Source: Saprolegnia diclina VS20
Taxonomy: Eukaryota > Oomycota > Saprolegniomycetes > Saprolegniales > Saprolegniaceae
Reading direction: 5' to 3'
Assembly (NCBI RefSeq): GCF_000281045.1
Contig: NW_008246144.1
Span: forward strand, 86,258 to 150,257
DNA length: 64,000 nt
Part shown: positions 31,031-42,882 of the stretch, piece after piece
How positions within the stretch are numbered: position 1 is the first letter of the stretch
Layout of the letters: the number at the start of each line of letters is the position of its first letter
Program-made: the position numbers and the translations under genes
The notes under the pieces: generated by a model
Told to the model about the DNA's origin: nothing
Seen by the model: only the letters and a program-made list of their open reading frames with translations
The model's database searches: none

Positions 31031-32239
31031 CTAGAGCTTTGCGGGTGTGAGGTGGAACATGCGGGGGGCGGCCATGCCAGCCGCAATGAACGCGAGAAGC
31101 CACACGAAGGGACCGACGACAGGCACCTGCACGAAATACCCGAGCACATATGAGAACCCAAATAGCATCGCCGACTGATGCGGTGATATCGTGCATGGAA
31201 TCTCTACCGCGTCCTCCATAGGCAAATATGCTCTGATGAGACTCGTACCGTGTTCTGTGACGAGCTTTGCCTTGCGAGCAAAGACGGGGTAAAAGAGCTC
31301 TTTGGTCACCGCTCTAACCACAAACCGCATCCATATCTTGCCATATCGTACGCATGTACCGTGCGTCAAACCAAATTTTGGCGAGCTCGATCGCAATCGG
31401 TCGGGTCCACGGCACAACGTACAAGCCAAACACGACGGACGACAGGACCATTTCTGTGCGTCGGATCCTATAAATGCCCACATTCTCGATCGAAGATATG
31501 GATCGTATGGAAATCGCACTTGAAGCCAAACGCCGCGATGGCAAAGAGACTGCCAAAGAGCGGCGTCAAGAACGAGCCCAAGGCGAGGATGAGAAAGAGC
31601 GCCGACCGGTACGCCAAGAAGGTCGCTGTCGCGCGGAGGTAGTCCCAGTCAAAGAGAGATATGGGGATCTACGTCCATAGACAGCCACGTACAGCATTAT
31701 TGGCAGCAGTCGTACCGAGGAGAGGACCGGCACGAAAGACGCGTGCTCCTGGCCGAGCCCGAGGAAGAAGAGGTTGTCGACCAGCGTCGGGTGGACATAG
31801 CGACACGCAGCGATGAGCACAAACGGAACGCCCGTGACCCACTTTTGAAACACGCTCGCGAGCAGCGTCGTGTACGGCCTAGTACGACTCTGAGGCAAAT
31901 GTCAGGTGTACCGCGTACGAGTTGCGGCCAAGGAACAGCCAGAGCACGAGCTGGATCGGCCACGCAATCGTCGCGCCGATGAGAATGAGCAAGGCTGAGG
32001 TACCTGCGAGCACCCAGAGCGTCCTAGAGCCACGTGCTGTCGTGGCCTCACTACGAGGGGCTGCCTACCGGCGATACGACCCGCGAAGCTCGGGCAGCCC
32101 CGCCGCCAGCGCGCAGCCCTTGACTACACACAGCGTGGGCTAGCGCATCTGTCGACAAAGACGTACACGCGAGGACGGCGCCGATGAGCGCGGCCTTGAA
32201 GCCTTGGTCCATGGCAGCGATGGATGGGACGTGCGCCAT
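31031..32239 (-). CDS. Polytopic membrane protein, EI24/CysZ/RRT8-like (tentative)
   Basis: Eight exons, high to low 32239-32167, 32123-32069, 32023-31919, 31878-31716, 31668-31520, 31467-31360, 31313-31249 and 31203-31031; introns 40-52 nt; 296 residues. At least five hydrophobic stretches are seen, including SALLILIGATIAWPIQLVLW, SALFLILALGSFLTPLFGSL and a C-terminal FGFSYVLGYFVQVPVVGPFV followed by WLLAFIAAGMAAPRM. The pattern of a Pro-Val-Val-Gly-Pro turn between the last two helices with an Ala-rich final helix is typical of the EI24/CysZ/RRT8 superfamily. Conserved-looking soluble parts are DNLFFLGLGQEHASFVPVL and ISLFDWDYLRATATFLAYRS. Function in this organism is not known; relatives act in membrane trafficking, autophagy or anion uptake. 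Confidence 0.72.
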
Positions 32240-32758
32240 GATTTTGTTTTTGTGCTCGGGCGGCCGAACGACGGTCGCGGAATGATGGTACTTTGAAATG
32301 GTCCGCAAATAGTGTGTTCCACGGCGTCGCCACAACACGACCCGTGTGCGTATACATCAACAAAATCGGACACCGCGAGCGCCATGCTTGCGTGCGTTCA
32401 ACACTAGAGCTACTTGGCCACCGTGTCGGACCGGTGGTGTCGACAGAACAAGGACCGTTGGCCGAGATGGCCAGAGAACCGACGGATATAGTGTGTAGAC
32501 AGGCCGCGTCTCCGTGGCGCCGCCGACCAGACCGACGCCGACACGTATCTCGGAACCGATATCGGAACTAGCAATGATGTACTACTAGGGTATGTAGTGT
32601 CATAGTTTTTAATTTTCTCTTTCTCGCAAGTGGCGGGGTGTGGTGGCACAGAGGACGGACGACGACGAGGACGACAAAAAGGAGGTCGGCTGGCAGATAT
32701 GGACGCGGCTTGGCGACGTGTGAACGTACTCGTAGAGTGTACGCGGTGTGTGCTGGCG
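32240..32758. other. Intergenic region
   Basis: About 520 bp. The longer minus-strand frame crossing it (32410-33069) has Ser/Arg/Pro-rich shadow composition. No element was recognised. Confidence 0.35.
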
Positions 32759-33121
32759 TTAAAACTGGGTTGGCGCGACATACACGATGGTGCTAGACAC
32801 CTGGAGCACGCCATCAAGCGGGACAAGCGTCGGGTCGTCGGTGGCGGCGACAAAGGCAATGTCGCCAAGCTCAAAGTGCTGGTCGTTGGGAAGATGGGTT
32901 GCGCAGCATCCCGAGGCGTCGTCGAGCGCGGGGCAGTCGCAGCCAACCACGGAGCACGGTTGCATCTCGACACCTTGGTCACACGTGAAGAAATGACCGA
33001 GGTTTGCGTTTTGGCCGCGCTCACTGACAGCTGGTGTCGCCACCACGTGGTGGCACGCCAGGTGTACACGCGTAGGAACCCACACGTATGCCACGACAGC
33101 CTTGCTCGCCGCCCACTGCAA
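32759..33121 (-). CDS. Possible small Cys-rich protein or exon
   Basis: A 120-residue frame whose second half has convincing codon use. It contains a cysteine cluster (TCDQGVEMQPCSVVGCDCPA, then ASGCCATHL) and a hydrophobic, beta-like end (VLQVSSTIVYVAPTQF). The first 25 residues are not a clear signal peptide. It may be a complete small gene, a single exon of a larger gene, or a relic. No family is recognised, so no function is proposed. Confidence 0.35.
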   Translation of the reverse strand: MQWAASKAVVAYVWVPTRVHLACHHVVATPAVSERGQNANLGHFFTCDQGVEMQPCSVVGCDCPALDDASGCCATHLPNDQHFELGDIAFVAATDDPTLVPLDGVLQVSSTIVYVAPTQF

Positions 33122-34576
33122 AAAGGTTGAACTAAGCCGACGACGGCGAGGCTGTGTCGAGCTTACGATTCAACACTGTCGTAGCTCGTAGTCGGTCTAT
33201 CGCTTCGTTGACGACTTGCGGCACACTTCAGAGGTCGGACAGTCCAGTCGCACCATTTCTGAGAGGCGCGGCGCGTCTGGGACGTTTCGGTACATACGAA
33301 GCGCGCACCGCAGCAATAGTGTCGATTCTGTTTTGCACTTTGCAGTACATGCGACCACTGGTATCAGCGCTATATGGCTATATGGCTCCGACACGGTGGT
33401 GAAGCCTGTGGTGAGCCCACGTTGGCCGCTAGAATCACTGCTCGACACTCCAACGACTGCTGACTTGGTGACCACCATGCATAGTTATGTTTATAGCTAC
33501 GGGCTTTGAATCCATGCAGCCATGTCATTCCCTTGCGTGCCCGTTGCAAGCAGCTAGACATTACAGTGTAATACTACGACGACTACGTACTACGACATGG
33601 GCAACGCTTCGTAATGACGACTTGTGCACGACGTGGGATTTTCGAATTGGCACCAAAAGACGGTGGTGCATGGCGGTTTGTTCAACGACGAACGCTGTAG
33701 GCGCCTCGAAGGGCAACGCAATAATAACGCTCGTCCAGCATATGCATGCGTAGGTGTGAAGGCCTGTTGGATATGTGGCATCGTCCGTGGCTATCAGTCA
33801 GTCACCTTCATGCGTCTCGACGTACTGTACTACATCACAGGATGTACTCGCAATGGCGACACCGACCAGCCTAAAATGAGGCTAATATCGTAGCGAAAGT
33901 GCAGCACAAAATGCGTCATGTCGTGACACCGAGGCGTTGCACCAATAGGGGCATGATGCTGCAGCGTGGCAACTCGACCAGAATGCTGTCGCTATCACGA
34001 GTGCGCTGTCTAACGGTGGCGCGGATTGCTTAAGTACACGGAGGCAGTTGCGCCGGCTCGCGCGGCATCCACGTTCGATCCCGATCTCCGCACCTGCACT
34101 GCGTCAACGTTGCCAAAGCTGATAATCGTGCGTGATGGAAACCGCGAAGCGGACCCATGTCGACTGCGAGCCACCCGACAAATGCAAACATCTTGATGGA
34201 CTCACCGTCCCGTGGCGACAGAATTACGATTCCGCCGTGTCCGTGATCATACCACGACAGCGCGCTGTCTTCAAGGAATGAGACGAGGTCGTACAACGCT
34301 CTCGTTGTCGTGCTACTATCTCTAAATTCGGTTTCGGATTACATGTCTTTATTGCACTATTGCGAATGTACTTCTGAATGCAACGTTCTACCTCTCACAC
34401 GTGTGCCTGCAACCCCTTCTACCACATTGGTTTGAGCATAGTTTTTGATCCAAGTCATATAGCTCGGACTGGCGCGCACCCAGAGAGCGTGGACTGACAT
34501 GGATGAAGTCGCGTAGGACGTGTGCAACGCCCACTGTTCCAACTTGGGCCGCAGCCATGTTTACCCGCAGTGGTTT
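33122..34576. other. Gene-poor region left of the inverted-repeat element
   Basis: About 1.45 kb with only short frames. One minus-strand frame (34030-34296) starts with a protein-like stretch (MYDLVSFLEDSALSWYDHGH, GGIVILSPRDG), but no partner exons were found. Base composition is closer to AT/GC parity than in the genes, suggesting old non-coding or decayed DNA. Confidence 0.35.
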
Positions 34577-34606
34577 GTAGTATTGTGATAATCAGCATTT
34601 TTGTCG
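34577..34606 (+). repeat. Left terminal inverted repeat
   Basis: Pairs with 35846-35875 in reverse orientation; about 26 of 30 positions agree, with the central tattgtgataatcagc identical. Confidence 0.75.
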
Positions 34607-35845
34607 CCCCGAAATGGGGTCTAATTCGCTGACGTTGTTTTCTACCGGATGCTGCCGGACGAATAATTCGTTTGGAGGACGACCGCTAATTCGTCCGGAT
34701 ACGTATCGCCGAACTGCTAAAACGTCCTAGCGTAATATAAATCAATTCAGGACGGGATAACATGAAAAATGTATTGATCAGCCCCTTGCTTGAATAAAAA
34801 TAAAAAGGCCGAAAACATTGGCGAAGGCAGTGCATATTTCAAAACAATTCGTTGGCCCTGCTGCAGCGTAAGTGGGGAAGCGACGGAGCGCCGCACGACC
34901 CCAGAGCGCCAGCCCTCCGCCGCTCGGTCACGACCGACGCTCCTCAGACCTAGTGCGTCTCTGCAGGTATCGATATGCACGTCTACGGTACAGGGCATGG
35001 CGTGTAGTGGCAGCGTGTCGGGTGCGGCCGAAGCGGCCGGTCGCATGCATCCGCCTCGACGAGAAGCCGACGTCGTCATGGGCGGCGAGAGCGGAACGCT
35101 GCTGCCCGTTCGCGAAGTAGTAGGGATGGACCGAGCGAGGCAACACATAGCATTGCATCGCATTGGCGTTTTCAATGTCATTATCGATAACAAAGCTGGA
35201 CAGGGGAGGCGGCGGTCGAACGACCGATTGGCAAGTGCGCGCGCAGCGCGAAAAATCGGCGGGCGCGGAGCGCCCGCCTCGAAATGGGCCACGCATAAAG
35301 CAAGCTCTCGATAGTAACAGCACTTGTATTCTCTATGGATCTATCGATCTGCGCCGCCAACGCATCGAGCGTCGGCTTGGAATCGAAGCGCAGTCAAGGA
35401 GGGAAAGGAAGCAGAACCGTCCGTAGCTCCTCAGTATGGTTGTCTAGCCCGTGTGGGTTCTCAAGAGGTTGATGGCACCTGCCGGTTGTCCCCTCCATCG
35501 TTCTGCAGAGCAGCTTATTGAGCACACCACTCAACAGAATGCCAGTCATTTCCACGTCAATGCAACGCCGCGCCACAATTGCATGGGACGAATTGCTCTG
35601 CGGGCCCGACGAATAGCTGCGCGTAGTCGGCGTTTGGCGGATCTGCACCCGCCAATCGTCCCTTATTCCGGTAACGTGTCCTTTTAACAGGCCCGGAAGG
35701 CCCTGCAGGGGCCGTAATTCGTCCTCCCCTCGTGATCCGGATCTGTAAATCGTCGTGACTCACGCTATCCGGACGATTAATTCGTCCATCCGCCCCGATA
35801 ATTCGTCCGGATGGGCGAATAAACAGCTCAGATTAGGCTCAAATC

Positions 35846-35875
35846 CGCCAAAAACGCTGATTATCACAATACCAC
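35846..35875 (-). repeat. Right terminal inverted repeat
   Basis: Reverse complement of the left terminal repeat at 34577-34606, with the core gctgattatcacaata perfectly conserved. Confidence 0.75.
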
Positions 35876-36507
35876 ATGGAGTTTATTCCGCTTTGGATTT
35901 AGCTGCACTTGACTGGGCGACAGTACTCGGATCAAGCGCAACCATACGCTTGACAAGATTGCAAGGCTCAAACGACGTTGAATGGCCGACGTTATGAGGT
36001 CTGCAGGGCGACAACATGAAGTCGACGTTCTGTTGTCCTTGACCGGTAGAGCGCCAAAGTGGGTATTGTTGTGACTGTGTCGATTGTTGCTTCATGTCCA
36101 GAAGAGATCGTTGAAGTGTGATCTGCTACCGGTATCCGAAAACCATTCAACCTTAGGCACGTGGAGCATCCGTCGTCAAGTTATGACATTTCCCGCGCAT
36201 TCTTATTCGCTCAGTCTGCTGCACGAGTCTGTTGCCACCCAAAAACAAGCCAACTAGCCCAAACTAGTCGATTGGTCTCTACTCGTCTAGCCGTCAGCGC
36301 ACGTTTTGTTTGGCATTCGGCCATTCACATATTTATTCCCTTCTTTTGTCCACAGAGCCCCTCCAGCTTCCTCACCCCACGACCCGCTGGGCCGATATCG
36401 ACGGCCCGCAGAGTACTGGCGACTGCTGACACAACGTATTCAAATGAAACAAGTCAACATGTATTATCAGTCGCATTAAAAAGACGGTCGGATAATAACA
36501 CCCGACT
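35876..36507. other. Spacer between the inverted-repeat element and the MFS gene
   Basis: About 630 bp with no supportable gene. It is the 3' flank of the MFS gene; no terminator or repeat could be named. Confidence 0.4.
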
Positions 36508-37842
36508 TTAGCCCGTGGGGGCGTCGAGGGAGTGCCATACGCGCACCAAGAGTGCCGTGCTCAAGAGCAAGAGGCATAGGTTGCCAAGGCCAATGACGTA
36601 CTCGCCGCCGACGACGCTGCCCGCGGTGCCCCACATGGCGCCGGTGAGTCGCCCAGCGTAATTGGAGAGCTGGATAACGATCGCGGCCTTGTCCGAGAGC
36701 GCATCCGGCAGCGTTTTGGTCAAGAGCGATAGCGTGATCGTGGATGCGAGGTTCATGCCCCAGCAGACAAGGAACCAGCTCAGGCCGAGGGTCGCTGGCG
36801 TCGGTTGCGCCAGCGTACACTGATGCACGATTGTCCCAGCGATCGCCAGCCCAAACGCAGCCGCTAGCACCAGGCGGTCGGGAGACGTTTTCGTGTAAAA
36901 CGAAAGCGGTAGAATGAGACCAAAGCTCGCAAACCCACCAATCGCAATCAAGACGCCCGCGTCAAAGCTCGTCCATGCCCACGCCGCGTCGATGAAGACC
37001 GGAATGTTCGACTCCCACGCGCCGAGCTCGAAAAAAATGGTCAGCGACCCGAGCGCCATGGCCACAATGGTCCACCGGCGACTACTGTCCAAATGCGATA
37101 GTTTGGCCTGTACAATGTCGTGCAAGTCACCTTGCGTGCGCGGTGGCGCGTCGACAAAGACGATGCGCGCGACGAGCCAATAGACAAGCCAGACCGTCGC
37201 CATGAGCCACCCGGGCGCTGTAAAGGCGTTCCAGAGACCGGTCGCCGGTGCGTATTTCGCCAGTAAGGCGCCCAGGAGAGGACCACCGACCATGCCAAGC
37301 GTCTGCGCTGCAACCAAAAGGTTGGCACACATGGTGCGGCGTCGGTAGCCCACGAGCCGCGGGTCGGTGCAGTACCGCTTCACGAAGAGCCAGCCCGTAA
37401 AGCCGAGGCCGTTGACGAGCCGCCCGACGAGGAGGAGCTCGAGCGAGTCGAGTGTATGCGCGAGCGCATACAAGAGATGGCCAAGCACGAGTGTACTCGC
37501 AGCGAGGTGCAGCGTCGGCATGTAGTAGTCGCGAAAGCAGTGCACATGCTGGAGCGGCACGAGCGAGACGGCCGAGGTGAGCGTGATGCCGCCGATCACG
37601 AGGCCCGAGTAGAGGTCCGTGGCCCCGAGGCTCCGCGCGTACGGTGTGGCCGTGGGCACAATGATGTAGAACGAGACGTTGAAGAGAAAGTTGGCGACCA
37701 AAACGAGTCCGAGCGACGGCGTTGGCGGCAGCTTGTTCTCGTTGTTGTCGTTGGAAGTTGAGTCGAGGGCCAAGTGCAAACTCGGGCGGGTCGTCGACGC
37801 TGGAGTCGGAACCACGTGGAGCTCGTACGGTGTTGCTCGCAT
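36508..37842 (-). CDS. Major facilitator superfamily (MFS) transporter
   Basis: Single exon, 444 residues, about twelve predicted helices. The N-terminal 40 residues are hydrophilic, and the first helix is GLVLVANFLFNVSFYIIVPT. The loop after helix 4 (VGRLVNGLGFTGWLFVKRYC) resembles the GR-x-G motif of SPX-MFS/CLN7-like carriers. Later helices include LVCWGMNLASTITLSLLTKT and AGSVVGGEYVIGLGNLCLLL. The central cytosolic loop (about 215-250) carries RTQGDLHDIVQAKLSHLD. The start is supported by an ATG directly before a polar tail and by upstream non-coding DNA. Substrate cannot be told from sequence. Location on a vacuolar or lysosome-like membrane is only suggested by the CLN7-like look. Confidence 0.85.
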   Translation of the reverse strand: MRATPYELHVVPTPASTTRPSLHLALDSTSNDNNENKLPPTPSLGLVLVANFLFNVSFYIIVPTATPYARSLGATDLYSGLVIGGITLTSAVSLVPLQHVHCFRDYYMPTLHLAASTLVLGHLLYALAHTLDSLELLLVGRLVNGLGFTGWLFVKRYCTDPRLVGYRRRTMCANLLVAAQTLGMVGGPLLGALLAKYAPATGLWNAFTAPGWLMATVWLVYWLVARIVFVDAPPRTQGDLHDIVQAKLSHLDSSRRWTIVAMALGSLTIFFELGAWESNIPVFIDAAWAWTSFDAGVLIAIGGFASFGLILPLSFYTKTSPDRLVLAAAFGLAIAGTIVHQCTLAQPTPATLGLSWFLVCWGMNLASTITLSLLTKTLPDALSDKAAIVIQLSNYAGRLTGAMWGTAGSVVGGEYVIGLGNLCLLLLSTALLVRVWHSLDAPTG

Positions 37843-38786
37843 GGTCAGAATGGAAGAATGTCATCGTCGCCCCACGAATCGCAACGTACTGAACGCGCCC
37901 ACTTGAAGTAAACGGATCGTTTACAGTCCATGACGACGAGCATCTGGAGCGATTAAAAGCAATAGAAAGCAAGTATTCAATTTACCTGTAAGAACGCATA
38001 GATACCACCTATGTAATTTTAGAGTTGCTGGTTGGCCGACTGCCACGTCATGCAGACGCATCACTCGTGGCTTAGTCAGATTGGTGCACTCTGTGGTGTC
38101 GATTGAGTGAGACCTGCGCGAGCCGCTCAACTGCAATTTGTCCCATAGCTTTGTTCAATAGTCGACGCAAATTAATCTCCTAGAGCTGAGTTGTCGTTTG
38201 GCAAATTGTCCCACTCCCGTCTCCTAATGCCTACCCCTATCTCGTCAAAGAGCGCACTGCAAACACTCGTGCTAGTGGCGTCCTTGCTTGCCCTGGCTGT
38301 CAGCTGCGTAGGTTAACCAATCAATAGCGTGCACTCAGAGAAGTGGTTGTCCGGGAGTCGGGCGTGATGCAAGACAGTGCTACTTGGATTAATCATCATA
38401 TAATGTCGCGGCAGACTCTAGCACGTAGCACTAGCTTCAGTAATGCGGCGGTGTCATGGCTGAGCGCCGCGTGGGTCGTCGTGTGGGCGTCGGTGTCGGT
38501 GTCGATGTCGGCGTCGGTGTCGGTGCAGGCGTCGGTGCCAGTGTCGGTATCGGTGCCAGTGTCGGTTCGTCCGATGGGCGGTAGCGGCCCGACGTCGTTT
38601 GGTCGTCTTGCATCAACTCGTCCAGCCACTGGCTACTCTCTTGTCCTTTAGGAGCTTCCATGGGAAATGCAAAGTGACGTTGTGGGCACCACGACTTCTG
38701 GATGGAGCATACATTCTGTTCTAGTCATGACCTGCATTCACGATCATCATTCTGTTCGATTAGAAATCCGTGTTTGCTAACTCGTG
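37843..38786. other. Intergenic region with a hexamer minisatellite
   Basis: About 0.94 kb between the MFS start and the end of RPAP1. Apart from the GTCGGT-type repeat listed separately, only shadow frames are present, including Thr/Asp runs caused by the repeat itself. Confidence 0.45.
38487..38566. repeat. Degenerate hexamer repeat (GTCGGT)n
   Basis: About 80 bp of imperfect gtcggt units with single-base variants (gtcgat, gccagt, gcaggc). It produces artificial Val-Ser or Thr-Asp repeats in open frames. Likely slippage-prone; no function inferred. Confidence 0.85.
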
Positions 38787-41700
38787 CTAGAGCAGCGAGT
38801 GGAGCGTCGGTTGTACGGACGCAAACGACGGCTGCAGCAGACACCACTGCACCTTGGCGCGCGCATCTTTGGCCTCCGCATGGCCTGCTAGATCCGCGGC
38901 CAGCGCCTACAACACAGCTGGTCAATCAAAGAGACAAGGGTGGAGCTAGTACCTTAGCGGGCGACTGCAGCAGACGCAGCCAAACCTGCTGCTGGCGCTG
39001 CGAGGCCGCAAGCTCCGACGCACCCAAGCAATAGCGAGCCAGGTGGTGCGTGGCCACCGCGTACAAGTCCTTCCCGCGGGTCGCCGTGATCGTCACCGAG
39101 ACGACGCTGGCGACGTACGCATCGAGCATCTTGCTCTCGGTCGTCGCCAGCAACGACGACGCCAGTGCCGTCGGCACCTACACAGAATGTTCAGAGAACG
39201 TTCTTCCTAAATGGTCGACGCACCGTGACGAGCGCAAGGCCACCGTTCATGCTCAGCTCGGACCACAGCCAGAGGCGGAGCTCCAGCGGCAGCGACGGGT
39301 GCAAGCAGAGCGTCATAATCGCACTGACGCCCACGTCGCCGTACGACGCACCACAAAAGACTTGGAGCAGCGACTCGACAAACGACTGCACCAGCGCAGG
39401 TTCCTTCCCAGGCTCGCACGGCTTGTAGCATTGAACGACGTGGCCCAGCGCGTCGTGCCATCCGTCGGCCGCCACTGCGTTTACATAGTGCGCCACGAGG
39501 GGCTGCAGATGCGTCGCGACCGCAGGCGACAGCCATGCGTCCGTCTCGAGGAGGTATACGTGACTGAGATGCACGAGCTTATGGGCCGTCGGCGTCGCGT
39601 CGAGCAGCGCCGGTGCGCTACGCAGCATCGTGTCCGATGACCGCCTTCAAGCAGTCGAGTTGGTACCTTGTTTCGAGCTGCAGGAGCAACGAACACGCTT
39701 CGGCTAGGAGCGTCTGCCACGCCGACGCACTCATATCACTCGAAGCGATGCGCGAGAAGAGGCTAAAGAGCCAGTAGGTCGGCCACGGCAGCGTCGACGG
39801 CGCATCTTCGGGCTGAACGACGTGACACGTCTCCTTGGGGTTCGGGCTCGCACCGGCCATGGCGCTAAACAGAGCACACAAGGCCGGGAACTGCGTCGCA
39901 AAGAGGACGCGGACGATGCTGCGGGCGTCGGCTTCGTCGCCGGGCTGGCAGCTTGCGAGCCATGCAACGCAGAGTGGCCAGAGCACCGCTGTCTCACTCG
40001 ACCCGTGCGTCGTGCAGAAGAGAGCGCACGCGACACCGATCGAGCGGTGCGGCGCCAGTTGCTTGAGAAAGCCTGGGGTCATCGCCTTTGCCAGCCCCGC
40101 CAACGACACTAGACGCACCATCAGCCTCGTTTCTGCTCAAGAGGCGAGACTACCTGGTGGAAGCTGCTTGGCCGGCGCGGCAGCAAGCGCCGTAAAGTAT
40201 GCCAAGAGGTCCGGTAGCCACTACGTCGGCACGTCATCACACAAGCACCTTGGACCATGCAGTCGTACCTCGAGCCCCGTCGACGACGCCAGCACAGCGT
40301 CGAAGAGCGTTGACAGCACAGGGGTGACGCGAATGTACGGGTCGACATCGAGGATCGTCGTGTTGAACTGGACGATGGGCCACGCAGCGGCAAGGAAGCG
40401 GACGGCGGCAGCCACCATGGGCGATGTCGACAGCGCCGCATGCTGCGAGAGGAGATCCGTAGCCTGCTGTACAAAGAACGGCAGCAGTCGGTAGTACTGC
40501 GCGGCTTCGACGCCATTGCGCACGAGAAGCGTGAGAGCGTCGAGAATCGCACACTGCACTTCGATCGGCCACGGCGAGAGCGCGACGCCGTCGGCCGCAA
40601 GCCCCGCGGCCGGATACCCACACAGAAGCGGGTACAAGTACGCGACACTGTGCAGATCGATCCCGTACGAGAGGCAGACGCTCCAGAGCCGAAGCGCGTC
40701 CAGCTACAACCCAGTTTGCACGGTCAACACATGAGCGTGGCGCTACCTGCAGGGGGAGCAAGCCCGGATGGCGAATCGCCAACACGACTTTGGTGGCTGT
40801 GAGCAGCTGGTCCTGGAGGCACACGGCGGCTAGCGCCGCGTTAGCTTGGCATAGTCGCCGCAGGAGGACCATCGTCTTGCGTCGCATCTACGACCTTGGT
40901 CATGCGCCACGTTTGGATATAAGGGACCGTACGGCCAAGGTCGCGAGGACGTCGTCGATGCCTTCGTGGCTCAAGAGCTCGAGGAGCACGCTGGTCATGC
41001 CTTTGACCTCCAACAGGTGTGTGGCCGCGCTACACGGTCGTCGTCAGCTACAGCTGACGTCAGCAGCGCGTACCGGCGCGAGTGCATCGCCAGTGCAACG
41101 CACAAGTCGAGCACTTGGTCGTGGCTGCGAGTCCCACGCAGTGACGATAGCGACAGCAAGTGTCGCAAGCGGAATGGCAAGTGCGTCTTGAGCAGGGCTT
41201 GGATCGCGTCGGCGGCTGCGAGTTCCTTGAGCTCCATGGGCACGTCGTCCGGGTCCTTGTCGCCGTCGTCATCCTCGTCCGTGTCCTGTTTGGCCGCCGG
41301 CTGGAGGTACCGCACAACGCGCAGCTTTCCTATGTGAAGCGGTCAGTCGCCACCACTAGCGTCGGCGTGACGCACCAAAGCGATCGACGGGCGTCATGGC
41401 CACGCCGGTGGGCTGGATGCACAGGACGTCGAAGCGCACAAGGGCGGCGTGCAGCGCGTCGATGCCAGCCGTGAGCACCGACTGGTTGGCGTCGTCGAGG
41501 GCGTGTCGCAGCGCAAGGGCAATGGGACCTACGGCGATCGCACTGTCTTCGGGCTGCCGCAGAACCTTGCCTAGCACGGTGCAGGCAACGACCCGCTGCG
41601 ACGCGACCGTCGACCGCGCGAGCAAGACGAGCTCCTCAATCGTGTACCTAAAACACAGAGAACCTCCTCATGAGCGCACCGCAAAAGCGTAAAAACGAAG

Positions 41701-42467
41701 AGAGACCCAGGGCGGTCGGGGTCGTCACCGTGGTGGTACAGGCCGGAGTGCGACGGCGGCAAGAGGCCGTCCGTGGCAGGCAGGACGTGACCATCAAAGT
41801 CGACGCGCACCGCCGTCGACGACGACGACGTGGTCGGTGGCAGCGACGTCATCCATTCGTGCTTGGCGCGCTCTTCGTCCGGTAGGCCTTGCACGGCCGA
41901 CGCGAGCTCGGCGTCGTTCGAGACGCGCGGCAGCGGTCGTTGCGTGCGTGGCGTCGCGGCGACGGGCGGTGCAACAGCAGGCGGTGCAACGGCGGGTGCA
42001 GGCGCCTTGGCCTTAGCGCGGTTGCGGAACATGGCGAGGACTTCGGGCGACAATGAGGCATGCAGCTCGTCCTGCGCCGACTTGATCTCGTCGAGCGACA
42101 TGTTGGCGATCGCGCTGTCGTTGTCGGCTTGGATGTCGGACGGGATCGCGCTGGACGACCGCAATGGCGGCGCCTGCGTCTTGGCCGCTTCGGCGCGTCG
42201 ACGGCCAAAGACGCTCTGCTTCTTGGTCGACGGAAAGCCTTGCGCGGTCCCGACGATCGTGGGCATCGGGCGCGTGACCGGCGCCGACCGCTCGAGCACC
42301 GCACCGCGCATGACCGCCGACGCGAGCGTCGGCGGCGCGTTGGACGCCGATGGCGCCGGCTTGGGCTTGGTGTGCAGCTTCACGGAGGAGACCTTGCCGC
42401 CCTGCATGAACTGCTCCTGCTCCTTGAGGAGGAGCGCGAGCTCGGCGTCCACGTCCATCTCGGCCAT
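38787..42467 (-). CDS. RPAP1: RNA polymerase II-associated protein 1 (RPAP1)
   Basis: Eleven exons, high to low 42467-41707, 41647-41376, 41329-41074, 41029-40933, 40887-40747, 40703-40269, 40220-40154, 40108-39667, 39617-39224, 39177-38953 and 38906-38787; introns 43-59 nt; 1069 residues. RPAP1 helps assemble and import RNA polymerase II and its Mediator contacts. The N-terminus has VDAELALLLKEQEQFMQGGK, KKQSVFGRRRAEA and the RPAP1_N helix NMSLDEIKSAQDELHASLSP with EVLAMFRNR. The RPAP1_C mark spans a junction: VRVDFDGHVLP, SGLYHHGDDPDRPGYTIEEL, then LLARSTVASQR. The rest is helical armadillo/HEAT-like up to the closing ELRLWLWSEL and DLYAVATHHLARYCLG. Length fits the family (about 1000-1400). 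The gene looks intact. Confidence 0.93.
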
Positions 42468-42882
42468 CCTGATGGGTGGCGCTGCAATGGTTTTGAATTG
42501 ACTTGGGTTTTGTATGGTGCACTTGCGAATTCCGAGGAAGCGGGCGCTGCTTCGATGGAAGCGGCTGCCATCCGCGGTTGCATGGCGCTCGGATCTCTAC
42601 CTCCTGCGCGGTCTCCCTTCCTCGGCAAGATGCGACCTGCGCCATCTCTCTACCTCGGGTCGATGGCCATCATCAACCACTACCGCATCCACCTGCGCCC
42701 AGCAGCCGATGGCCACTGATGCTGCTCGCGGCCGCCAGTCCTGGGCATGCGATGGCTGCTAGTGAGCATGGTGTAGAGCAATAATAATGGTCAGGTTGTG
42801 TCGTTACGTAGCTACGGTCACGTCGCGAGGACGCGATCGCGGGCTGCGACATACATATGCATCATGGTCGACCGAAGCTGGT
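42468..42882. other. Intergenic region upstream of RPAP1
   Basis: About 415 bp between two minus-strand genes. It holds the RPAP1 promoter and the 3' flank of the zinc-finger gene; frames crossing it are shadows. Confidence 0.45.

Larger units (their letters stand above)
34577..35875. mobile_element. 1.3 kb non-autonomous DNA transposon-like element with terminal inverted repeats
   Basis: The two ends are about 30-bp inverted repeats: left starts gtagtattgtgataatcagc and the right end read inward is gtggtattgtgataatcagc, with three or four differences over 30 bp. Inside each end, the octamer attcgtcc or its complement recurs at about 34659, 34687, 35709, 35778 and 35800, with another copy near 35587, like subterminal transposase-binding sites. 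No frame inside resembles a transposase. No clear target-site duplication is visible, so superfamily is open. It lies in a gene-poor stretch and interrupts no recognised gene. Confidence 0.7.

Noticed and set aside
37127-37972. 281-residue minus-strand frame overlapping the MFS gene
   Set aside because: It is another frame of the MFS gene, Arg/His-rich and without membrane segments; the MFS frame is clearly the coding one.
38396-38661. Thr/Asp-repeat and Thr/Pro-repeat proteins
   Set aside because: Produced by the hexamer minisatellite in three frames on the minus strand; no real coding evidence.
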